A program made the position numbers and the translations under genes. This document shows, piece after piece, positions 6,378 through 12,098 of a stretch of 12,098 nt of DNA. A model generated the notes under the pieces. It searched no databases and was not told the origin of the DNA. It saw nothing but the letters and a program-made list of their open reading frames with translations. Position 1 is the first letter of the stretch; each line of letters begins with the position of its first letter. This DNA is from WHSP01 sp964424945. Its GTDB lineage: Bacteria > Gemmatimonadota > Gemmatimonadetes > Longimicrobiales > Longimicrobiaceae. The stretch is taken from the NCBI GenBank assembly GCA_964424945.1, contig CAYRLB010000078.1:1-12098 (forward strand), in the 5' to 3' direction.

Positions 6378-6490
6378 AGCTATCGGCAACAGTCCTATCG
6401 GCATCGATCTTGTCGGCATCGATCCTGTTGGCGATCATCAGCCATCGGTCATCAGCCGGCGATGATCGGTCTCCAGCGGATAGCTGATCG
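6378..6490. repeat. Degenerate 15-bp tandem repeats between flgF and flgG
   Basis: The 144-nt flgF-flgG gap (6347-6490) holds related units built on the core TATCGGCATCGAT. On the plus strand: CCTATCGGCATCGAT (6394-6408), CTTGTCGGCATCGAT (6409-6423) and CCTGTTGGCGATCAT (6424-6438), at an exact 15-nt period. Looser copies flank them (AGCTATCGGCAACAG near 6379-6393, GCCATCGGTCATCAG near 6441-6455). An 8-bp inverted repeat, CGATCATC (6432-6439) and GATGATCG (6461-6468), lies inside. The same TATCGG word recurs in the flhF-flhA gap. I see no gene and no clear promoter here; the T-rich leader of flgG occupies 6347-6366. Confidence 0.7.
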
Positions 6491-7186
6491 CTACCCCACC
6501 CTTCCGAGCTGATTGGAGATCGTGCCCCTGATCTCGTCCATTGTCACCATGGTGCGCTGGACGGCTGCGTAGTTGCGCTGGATCGAGATCAGGTCTACGA
6601 GCGAGTCGATCGTATTGACGTTGCTCGACTCGAGCTGACCCTGCAGAACCTTACGCTCTTCCAGGGGCTGTACAGTCCGCACTTCATCGGGGATGAAGAG
6701 GGTGCCCACTTCGTGAATTAGTCGGACGTTGGTCGGAACGGTTTCAACGCGGAGCCGTCCGACCTCTTCGCCCTCGACCCTGATCCCCCCGGCGGCGTCG
6801 ACCTCGATCGTGCCCGGCGGGAGGATGATTTCGCCATTCTCACCGAGCAGCGGGTTGCCTCGTCCATCGATCACCCGGCCGTCAGCATCGAGGGAGAAGG
6901 AGCCGCCGCGGCTCAACCGCTCGCCATTCGGCGTCTGGACCACGAGGAACGAGTCGTTGCCGAGGGCAAAATCGAGAGGTTCGTTCGTGGGGCTGAAGGA
7001 GCCCGCGGTGCGGTCGGTTGCGGTATCCGCGACCGGGATCGAGTCACCCACCAACCGGGCGAAGACGCGCTCGGCCTTGAAGCCGGTCGTTTCAGTGTTC
7101 GCCAGATTATTTGCGGCTACTTCCTGCCGGCGCTCCCAGTACGCGAGAGCGTTGGCGGCGCGGATCATTCCGTTGATGGGAGGCAT
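6491..7186 (-). CDS. flgF: Flagellar proximal rod protein FlgF (FlgF/FlgG family)
   Basis: A 231-residue axial rod protein. After MPPINGMIRAANALAYWERRQ comes VAANNLANTETTGFKAER (residues 23-40), the conserved axial motif. The middle has EPLDFALGNDSFLVVQTPNG and the end has QGQLESSNVNTIDSLVDLI then QRNYAAVQRTM. FlgF and FlgG are close homologues; position before flgG and the shorter, more divergent sequence favour FlgF. The frame is open to a GTG at 7279, but the ATG at 7184-7186 puts the axial motif at the usual distance from the N-terminus, and AGGAAA lies about 10 nt before it. The extra upstream residues are basic and unlike the family. A later ATG (7166-7168) is possible but less likely. 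Confidence 0.88.
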   Translation of the reverse strand: MPPINGMIRAANALAYWERRQEVAANNLANTETTGFKAERVFARLVGDSIPVADTATDRTAGSFSPTNEPLDFALGNDSFLVVQTPNGERLSRGGSFSLDADGRVIDGRGNPLLGENGEIILPPGTIEVDAAGGIRVEGEEVGRLRVETVPTNVRLIHEVGTLFIPDEVRTVQPLEERKVLQGQLESSNVNTIDSLVDLISIQRNYAAVQRTMVTMDEIRGTISNQLGRVG

Positions 7187-7352
7187 TTCCTCGATTTCCT
7201 GTGTCGCTTCCGATTCCTGCCGCCGCCGATCGGCGCCGACTTTCAGCCGCTTCGACCGCCGCGCTGCTTCATTCTGCACAACGATGACAAGGGCAACGGA
7301 TGTGCCCTGTGCCGGTCGTCTTCAATGGCAACCCTAAACGCTGTCGCTGCAA

Positions 7353-7760
7353 CTACTTGGACTTTATCAGACCGAGGCCTACCACCTTTCCGCTGCTCTT
7401 TTCGGTGCGGAATAAAATGCCCCGTCCGGCACTTTCGTCCGGTGTGCTCGGTGCTTCCGGCGTCAGATGAAGGAGCAGCGCGACGGTGTCCTGGGAAAGC
7501 GCCGTCCTTCTGGCGATTTCGGCCCGTTCGTGGCCGTCGGCAGCGAGGCGGTGAACCTGGAGGGTGAGCCCCTTCATCCTCACTTTTCGGACTGGCTTGC
7601 CTGCTTCGGCAGGTCTTCCCTTCAGACTTTCCCTCTCTGCTGCCGGTGCGGCCATGCCCGGTGCCTTGCTTCCATTGCCAAAGGCCAACGCCTTGCTCGC
7701 CCCGTCGACCAGGCCGCCGAACCAGCCGTTCTTCTTCTCGTTTACCGTTCCGATGCTCAT
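7353..7760 (-). CDS. Small protein with C-terminal HTH-like segment, coupled to fliA
   Basis: A 135-residue hypothetical protein. Its N-terminal half (1-60) is glycine/alanine/lysine-rich, low in complexity and without a membrane helix. Residues 66-99 form a compact helical segment, LQVHRLAADGHERAEIARRT then ALSQDTVALLLHL. The pattern is LAxxGxxxxEIARxTxLSxxxVxLLLxL, recalling the C-terminal motif of DUF2802/DUF6115 proteins. B. subtilis SwrB, encoded directly after sigD, belongs to that type. The tail (113-135) is basic. The ATG overlaps the fliA stop by 4 nt, with GAGG 7 nt upstream, so it is co-translated with sigma-28. A role tied to flagellar assembly or FliA is inferred from position. 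It does not look like FlgM. Confidence 0.7.
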   Translation of the reverse strand: MSIGTVNEKKNGWFGGLVDGASKALAFGNGSKAPGMAAPAAERESLKGRPAEAGKPVRKVRMKGLTLQVHRLAADGHERAEIARRTALSQDTVALLLHLTPEAPSTPDESAGRGILFRTEKSSGKVVGLGLIKSK

Positions 7761-8518
7761 GCCACCGCCTCGCGCAGGGCACCCATGCGGATGCGCAGTT
7801 TCTGGATCGCCTTCGAGCGGATCTGGGAGATCCGGGATTCCGTCAGTTCCAGGATCGTCGCGATCTCGTGGAGCTTCAGCTCCTCGAAGTAATAGAGTGA
7901 CAGAACCACCCTCTCCTGCTCCTTGAGCTCCATGATCGCCTCGCGGAGGACGCCCACTTCCTCTTCGAAGTTGATCTCGTCTTCGATGTTGCCGTCGGAT
8001 TCGCCCGTGAGGAGCTCGCCCGGCGTGGGCGCACTCTTCTCGGTAGGCGACGGAGAGGCGTCGATAGGGAGATGGAAGATTCCTTCGACGTCCGCCTGCC
8101 AGCGCCAGAGTGTGTCGAGATCGACATCCATGTGTTCGGCGAGGACCTTGTCGGTCGGAGCGTAGCCGAGCTTTCGGGTGAGTGTCTCGCGGGCGGACCC
8201 GATGTCGCGGCTCTTCTTCCGGATCGATCGGGGGACGTGGTCCTGGCGACGAAGCTCATCGAGGATCGCGCCCCGGATGCGGGGCGCTGCGAAGGTGCTG
8301 AAGGCGAGGCCGCGCGATGCATCGAAGGCGTCAAGGGCATTCATCAGCCCGATGACGCCGCAGCTGACCAGCTCGTCGAAGTCGACGTCAGCGGAAAGCG
8401 TCCTGGAGAGCTGACGCGCCACATGGTGGACGAGCCCGAGATGCTCGTTCAGCAGCTTCTCGCGGGCCGCCGCGCTGCCTCTCGTCGAAAAATCGGCCCA
8501 GAGAGTGTTGCTATCCAT
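7757..8518 (-). CDS. fliA: RNA polymerase sigma factor FliA (sigma-28)
   Basis: A 253-residue sigma-28 of normal length. Region 2 is residues 24-100: HLGLVHHVARQLSR, then DELVSCGVIGLMNALDAFD, FSTFAAPRIRGAILDELR, DHVPRSIR. Region 3 is about 105-152 (LTRKLGYAPTDKVLAEHM). Region 4 is about 195-246 (LKEQERVVLSLYYFEEL, then HEIATILELTESRISQIRSKA, split here for length as HEIATILELTESRIS and QIRSKA), the -35-binding helix-turn-helix. It directs RNA polymerase to late flagellar and motility promoters; the candidate at 179-206 is one such site. The frame stays open far into flhG, but the ATG at 8516-8518 lies 2 nt after the flhG stop and has GGAG upstream. The linker at 155-190 is acidic and longer than usual. 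No FlgM anti-sigma gene is visible. Confidence 0.96.
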   Translation of the reverse strand: MDSNTLWADFSTRGSAAAREKLLNEHLGLVHHVARQLSRTLSADVDFDELVSCGVIGLMNALDAFDASRGLAFSTFAAPRIRGAILDELRRQDHVPRSIRKKSRDIGSARETLTRKLGYAPTDKVLAEHMDVDLDTLWRWQADVEGIFHLPIDASPSPTEKSAPTPGELLTGESDGNIEDEINFEEEVGVLREAIMELKEQERVVLSLYYFEELKLHEIATILELTESRISQIRSKAIQKLRIRMGALREAVA

Positions 8519-8520
8519 TC

Positions 8521-9411
8521 CTATCTCCGAAGTGAAAGGCGCGGATCGACCGCGGCAGAGTTCGAATATTCCGGCAGCTGTCCGCGCCGACCCGGGGCTC
8601 CTTCCAGGAGCTGCTCGATCAGCAGTGCCGAGAGCTCGTGGCACGCCGACGTCGCCGGCGTGCCGAGCGCCGCCGCTTCCTGGATGGGCCGGCCTGCTTC
8701 GATCGCCGCGCGCATACGGTCGTCTTCGGGTATCGCACCGGCGAAGGCGAGCCCGCGCCGGAGGAAGTGACGCGTGGCGTTGTCGACCTCGTCGAAGGCT
8801 GCCGTTGCCACAGGGCGCCTGGTTCGATTGAAGAGCAGATCGACCGGCATTCCGGCGAAGTGTGTATCGATCACCTTCACCAGCGCGTAGGTCGCCGCGG
8901 CCGAGATCCGTTCCGCGGCACTCACCGCGAGGAGACGCGCCGCGCCCGCGGAGGCTGCACCCAGGATCTGGTCGATGCGTGACCCTGCGTCGACGACGAC
9001 GAGATCGTAGCGCCCGTACAGACTGGAAAGGCGGCGAAGTAGTGACCGCCGCTCCACCGGCTCCAGCCGCTCCCCGGATGCGCATCCGCCCGCGGGTAGA
9101 AGCGACAGCCCGTAGCCGGGCCGCAGAAGCAGATCTCCCGGTGTCACCCTGCCGCGCATCAGATCCACTGGCGAGTACGCGGGTTCGACCCCGAAGAGCA
9201 TCGGAAGGGCGCCATGGTTGTCGTCGGCGTCGACGATCAGAACGTCGTGCCCATCGGCTGCGGCCATCACGGCGATGAGCGCGGCTACCGTCGAGGTTCC
9301 GACGCCACCCTTGCCACTCCCGACCAGAAGGACCCTCTCAGGGCCCTCGAAATCGTGAGGCGCCGCGTGGTTGCCCACGTAGTGACGAAGCGAGTCGAGC
9401 TGCGTCGTCAT
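8521..9411 (-). CDS. flhG: Flagellar number regulator FlhG (MinD/ParA-like ATPase), P-loop lysine replaced
   Basis: A 296-residue MinD-like protein. Residues 3-9, TQLDSLR, align with the N-terminal DQAxxLR motif by which FlhG stimulates the FlhF GTPase. The deviant Walker A is GSGKGGVGTSTVAA (residues 31-44). The signature Lys34 is kept, but the usual P-loop lysine (KGGVGK[ST]) is Thr39, a form otherwise familiar from CpaE/TadZ-type proteins. Walker A' is VLIVDADDNHGALPMLFG (57-74), and Walker B is YDLVVVDAGSRID (near 134-146). FlhG normally restrains flagellar number with FlhF at the membrane. It overlaps flhF by 4 nt (ATGA) and sits 2 nt before fliA. A CpaE-like function is the alternative, but the motif and neighbours favour FlhG. 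Confidence 0.88.
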   Translation of the reverse strand: MTTQLDSLRHYVGNHAAPHDFEGPERVLLVGSGKGGVGTSTVAALIAVMAAADGHDVLIVDADDNHGALPMLFGVEPAYSPVDLMRGRVTPGDLLLRPGYGLSLLPAGGCASGERLEPVERRSLLRRLSSLYGRYDLVVVDAGSRIDQILGAASAGAARLLAVSAAERISAAATYALVKVIDTHFAGMPVDLLFNRTRRPVATAAFDEVDNATRHFLRRGLAFAGAIPEDDRMRAAIEAGRPIQEAAALGTPATSACHELSALLIEQLLEGAPGRRGQLPEYSNSAAVDPRLSLRR

Positions 9412-10238
9412 GCCGGGATCCGCATCGGCTGCGGCGTGGCCGAGTAGCTGGCGAGCGACGCGAGAAGTCTCTGCTGCGCGAGATGCAGATCGACCGGAAT
9501 CTCCTGACCGTCGGTGATCCAGCGCGTATTCAGCCGCATCTCGACAACCAGATCGACCACATCAGCGTCCGAGCGCACCTCGTCCAGCTTCGTGATGAGC
9601 AGGTTGGTCACGCCGACCGGCTCGTAGGCGTCCATCGCTCCGCACGCCACCTCGAGACGCATCGGGGCCGGGATGACCAGATGCACCTCATCGGGGCGGA
9701 TCTCGTTGAGCAGGGTCATCCAGGCGGTATTGTGCTCCGCGTTCCTGGGGCTTCGTCCCGGCGTGTCCACGAGGATCACGTCGCACTTGGCGAGACGGCT
9801 CATGGCGGATGGAAGTTCCTGCGTCGAGTAGACGATCTCGAGAGGAAGCCCAGTAACGCGTGCGTAACTCTCGAGCTGCTCGAGGCCGCCGGTGCGGAAG
9901 GTGTCGATCGTGAGCATGCCCACTTTGCAGCCCCCGAACGCAGCGCGGTTGACGGCGAGCTTCGCGAGAGTTGTCGTCTTGCCCGAACCCGTCGGTCCGA
10001 CGAGGGCGAGGACGAGCGGACGATCCGGGCCTTCCGACGATGCGGCACGTAGTGGCGTCGGATCCAGACGGCGGCGCAGGCGGTTGACCTCGCGGGCCGA
10101 GGCGGCGATCACCTCGAAGTGCGATGGATTGCTGCGGATCACGCTCGTCCGGACGATCACCGCGTGCGCGCCGAGCGCTTCCTCGACCGCGGCCGTCACC
10201 GATTTGATGTCCCGCCCGCGGAAAGTCTGGATATCCAT
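9408..10238 (-). CDS. flhF: Flagellar biosynthesis GTPase FlhF (short form)
   Basis: A 276-residue SRP-family GTPase that marks the site of flagellar assembly. The N-terminus MDIQTFRGRDIKSVTAAVEE, with ALGAHAVIVRTS following, matches the FlhF start (MxxxxFxAxDMxxAxxxVxxxLGxDAVILS). G motifs: G1 GPTGSGKTTT (81-90), G2 DTFRTGGLEQL (112-122), G3 DTPGRS (158-163), where the SRP family usually has DTAGRS, G4 TKLDE (216-220), G5 TDGQEIPVDL (242-251). It is about 90 residues shorter than B. subtilis FlhF; the loss falls in the linker between the B and N domains (about 60-75). The ATG is preceded by GAAGGA 7-8 nt upstream. It overlaps flhG by 4 nt. The gap upstream holds repeats rather than an evident promoter. 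Confidence 0.95.
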   Translation of the reverse strand: MDIQTFRGRDIKSVTAAVEEALGAHAVIVRTSVIRSNPSHFEVIAASAREVNRLRRRLDPTPLRAASSEGPDRPLVLALVGPTGSGKTTTLAKLAVNRAAFGGCKVGMLTIDTFRTGGLEQLESYARVTGLPLEIVYSTQELPSAMSRLAKCDVILVDTPGRSPRNAEHNTAWMTLLNEIRPDEVHLVIPAPMRLEVACGAMDAYEPVGVTNLLITKLDEVRSDADVVDLVVEMRLNTRWITDGQEIPVDLHLAQQRLLASLASYSATPQPMRIPA

Positions 10239-10260
10239 GGAGAATTCCTTCGTTTAAAGA

Positions 10261-10380
10261 GCTATCGGCTATCGCATATCAGTCGCGGGGCGCCGGATCC
10301 GTCTTCCCGGCGTCCGCCCGTCATCCACCCGCCCCGCCCGTCATCCCGGCGAAAGCCGGGATCCACCCGTCCACCCGTCC
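10261..10380. repeat. Short direct repeats and TATCGG words in the flhA-flhF gap
   Basis: The 142-nt gap (10239-10380) starts with GCTATCGGCTATCGCATATC (10261-10280), related to the TATCGG repeats between flgF and flgG. CCGCCCGTCATCC then occurs twice exactly (10314-10326 and 10334-10346). CCACCCGT occurs twice in tandem (10363-10370 and 10371-10378), next to the flhA stop. No gene is supported here. The left edge carries the flhF ribosome binding site. Confidence 0.65.
10343..10362. repeat. Perfect 8-bp-stem hairpin of the dispersed ATCCCGGC-GAAA-GCCGGGAT type
   Basis: ATCCCGGC (10343-10350), loop GAAA (10351-10354), GCCGGGAT (10355-10362). The word GTCATCCCGGCGAAAGCCGG is familiar as an intergenic repeat seen many times in diverse GC-rich bacterial genomes. 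It sits about 20 nt after the flhA stop and could form a stable RNA hairpin on either strand. There is no T-run after it in the flhA direction, so a simple intrinsic terminator is not supported. It may stabilise the 3' end of flhA mRNA or attenuate transcription into flhF. Confidence 0.75.
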
Positions 10381-12098
10381 CTACGCCGCCGACGGCAGGT
10401 CCCACACGGCGACATGCTCCAGCGCGATCTGCGGTGGCAGCTCGGCGAGCGAGATGACCGAAAGCTGGGGCAGCACGGGCTCGATCAGGCGTCGAACGCC
10501 GACGCGCAGCCCTGGCGGCGTGACCAGTGGCACACTCCGACCATCGAGGGAGTGAGCGCCGGAGATGGCGCTGAGCTCCCGGAGGAGTCCTGCGAGTGTG
10601 TCCGGGTTCATGATTCCGCCGGGGGACTGCCCGCCGCGCGGCGAGAAGAGTGACATCAGTCCTGCCTCGAGGCGTGGTCCCATGGCGATGGCGCGGATGG
10701 CACCGGTCCCGTCGACGTGCTGCCGGGCGATGACGTGTGCGAGGGCGAGCCGCACCCGCTCCGTGAGCGCCTCCGGATCCTTCGTGTGATCGGCGGCGTC
10801 CCCGAGCGCCTCGAGGATCGAGACGAGGTCCCGGATCGGGAGCCGCTCCTTCAGCAGCCGCTGGAGTACGCGGTGGAGAATGCCCAGCGACACCTTGCCG
10901 GGGATCACATCTTCGACGAGCGCCGGGTGCGACTTCTTCAATGCATCGACCATCTCCTGGACGTCCTGTCGGCCGAGCAGATCGCCGGCGCTCGCCTTCA
11001 GCATCTCCATCAGATGGGTGGCGATGACCGTCGGCGGCTCCACCACGACATAGCCGTAGGACTCCGCTTCGATCCTGCGATTGGCCGATATCCATCGGGC
11101 CGGCATTCCGAAGCTCGGGTCCATCGTCTCAACGCCTTCGACCTGCCGGATGACGCCGCCGGTATCGAGCGCTAGGAGGAAGCGGGACATCACCTCTGCA
11201 CGGGCGATCTCGGCGCCACGCAGCTTGATGACGTACTCGTTGGCAGGAAGACGGATATCGTCGCGGATGCGGATGGGCGGCACGAGGATACCCAGCTCGA
11301 GCGCCGCCTGCTTCCGGAGCATCGAGATACGCTCGAGGAGGTCGCCCCCCTGGCTCTCGTCGACGAGCGGGATCAGTGCATAGCCGACTTCGAGTTCGAT
11401 CGGATCGATCTGCAGAAGGTCGCGCATCGGGCTCTCCTCCTCGGGCGCGACGATATCCGCCGACGTCGCTGCCGCCGCGAGCTCGGCGCGCGCCTTCTCC
11501 CCCTTTCCGGCGGACCGGGCGAGCGCGGCCACACCGACGCCGAGCGCCATGAAGGGGGCGAAGGGAAGGCCCGGGATGAGGCCGAAGGTGCCGAGCACCC
11601 CCGCAGCGACCCACATCGGCTTCGCATTGGAGCCGAGCTGCCGGGCGAAGGTCGCTCCCATCCGCGTGCTTCCACCGGCATTCGTCACCATGATGCCCGC
11701 GGCGGTGCTGACGATGAGCGCCGGAATCTGCGTTACGAGTCCGTCACCGATCGTCAGCATCGTGTAGGAGGTGGCCGCGGCCCCGATGGGCATCCCGCGC
11801 TGCACGACCCCGATGAAGATTCCACCGATGATGTTGATGGCGGTGATGAGCAGCGCCGCGATCGCGTCGCCCTTCACGAACTTCGACGAGCCGTCCATGG
11901 CGCCGTAGAAGTCCGCCTGCTTCGCGATCGTCTCGCGGCGCTGGCGCGCCTGCGCCTCGTCGATGAGCCCCGCGCCCAGGTCGGCGTCGATGGCCATCTG
12001 CTTGCCGGGCATCGCGTCGAGCGTGAAGCGCGCCGCCACCTCGGCCACGCGCCCGGCGCCCTTCGTGATGACGATGAAGTTGATCCCGATGAGGATCA
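10381..12098 (-). CDS. flhA: Flagellar type III export gate protein FlhA, 5' end outside window
   Basis: The last 571 residues of FlhA, running off the right edge; about 115-120 N-terminal residues are missing by comparison with the usual length near 690. The fragment opens at INFIVITKGAGRVAEVAARF, then LDAMPGKQMAIDADLGAGL, the FHIPEP-family cytoplasmic loop. Membrane helices follow (about fragment residues 76-99, 113-137 and 158-185). The cytoplasmic domain includes the FlhA markers HPALVEDVIPGKVSLGILHR and LLKERLPIRDLVSILEAL. The end, LRVGVRRLIEPVLPQLSVIS, is typical. FlhA forms the nonameric ring that receives export substrates and chaperones such as FlgN. The gene ends in TAG (10381-10383). 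The codon at 12046-12048 is an internal GTG, not a start. Confidence 0.97.
   Translation of the reverse strand, partial: ILIGINFIVITKGAGRVAEVAARFTLDAMPGKQMAIDADLGAGLIDEAQARQRRETIAKQADFYGAMDGSSKFVKGDAIAALLITAINIIGGIFIGVVQRGMPIGAAATSYTMLTIGDGLVTQIPALIVSTAAGIMVTNAGGSTRMGATFARQLGSNAKPMWVAAGVLGTFGLIPGLPFAPFMALGVGVAALARSAGKGEKARAELAAAATSADIVAPEEESPMRDLLQIDPIELEVGYALIPLVDESQGGDLLERISMLRKQAALELGILVPPIRIRDDIRLPANEYVIKLRGAEIARAEVMSRFLLALDTGGVIRQVEGVETMDPSFGMPARWISANRRIEAESYGYVVVEPPTVIATHLMEMLKASAGDLLGRQDVQEMVDALKKSHPALVEDVIPGKVSLGILHRVLQRLLKERLPIRDLVSILEALGDAADHTKDPEALTERVRLALAHVIARQHVDGTGAIRAIAMGPRLEAGLMSLFSPRGGQSPGGIMNPDTLAGLLRELSAISGAHSLDGRSVPLVTPPGLRVGVRRLIEPVLPQLSVISLAELPPQIALEHVAVWDLPSAA

Noticed and set aside
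6379..6426. GCCGATA words in the flgF-flgG repeats as sigma-28 -10 boxes
   Set aside because: No TAAA-type -35 element lies at the right distance, and the words are part of a repeated unit, so chance agreement is likely.
7290..7308. AGGGCA-N7-TGCCCT hairpin as an intrinsic terminator after the small gene
   Set aside because: The stem is only 6 bp and no T-run follows in the minus direction. The 166-nt gap otherwise holds a 12-bp palindrome (CGCCGATCGGCG, 7223-7234) and no convincing promoter.
8519..9085. A 189-residue N-terminal extension of FliA
   Set aside because: It lies inside flhG in another frame and reads as Arg-rich low complexity. Sigma-28 homologues begin close to the ATG at 8518.
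10262..11095. A 277-codon minus-strand frame spanning the flhA 3' end and the repeat island
   Set aside because: It is an Arg-rich shadow of flhA that runs into the repeats; the flhA frame itself is unambiguous.

Overview
This window is almost entirely a flagellar biosynthesis locus of a GC-rich bacterium. All recognisable flagellar genes lie on the minus strand and are read from right to left. FlgH (L-ring) and FlgI (P-ring) imply an outer membrane. FlhF/FlhG imply control of flagellar number or placement. The order flhA-flhF-flhG-fliA-(small gene)-flgF-flgG-flgA-flgH-flgI-flgJ-flgN-flgK-csrA resembles Deltaproteobacteria-type and other deep-branching Gram-negative flagellar loci. I cannot assign a phylum from the sequence alone; an Acidobacteriota-, Gemmatimonadota- or Deltaproteobacteria-like source is a guess.

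Layout from the right edge, in transcription order. FlhA (export gate, 5' end outside the window) is followed by a 142-nt gap holding direct repeats and a perfect hairpin. Then come flhF, flhG, fliA (sigma-28) and a small gene with a C-terminal helix-turn-helix-like segment, all tightly coupled. After a 166-nt gap comes flgF, then a 144-nt gap filled with degenerate 15-bp repeats, then flgG. From flgG onward flgA, flgH, flgI, flgJ (rod-binding domain only), flgN, flgK and csrA are packed with 4-nt ATGA overlaps or gaps of at most 9 nt. Three genes often found in such runs, flgM, flgL and fliW, are not at their usual places.

At the left end csrA converges on, and overlaps, a plus-strand gene (226-921). 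It encodes a 231-residue histidine-kinase-like protein with an intact H-box (His25) but no recognisable ATP-binding motifs. It is divergent from motA, whose first 40 codons are at the left edge. The motA/kinase-like intergenic region holds a plausible sigma-28 promoter facing motA.

Working together, FlhA exports rod, hook and filament subunits. FlhF/FlhG set the site and number of flagella, and FliA turns on late genes such as motA. FlgF/FlgG form the rod and FlgJ helps it assemble. FlgA, FlgH and FlgI build the P- and L-rings. FlgN delivers FlgK to the hook-filament junction, and CsrA is the post-transcriptional regulator. The two parts with least precedent are the ATPase-less kinase-like protein and an FlhG whose P-loop lysine is replaced by threonine.
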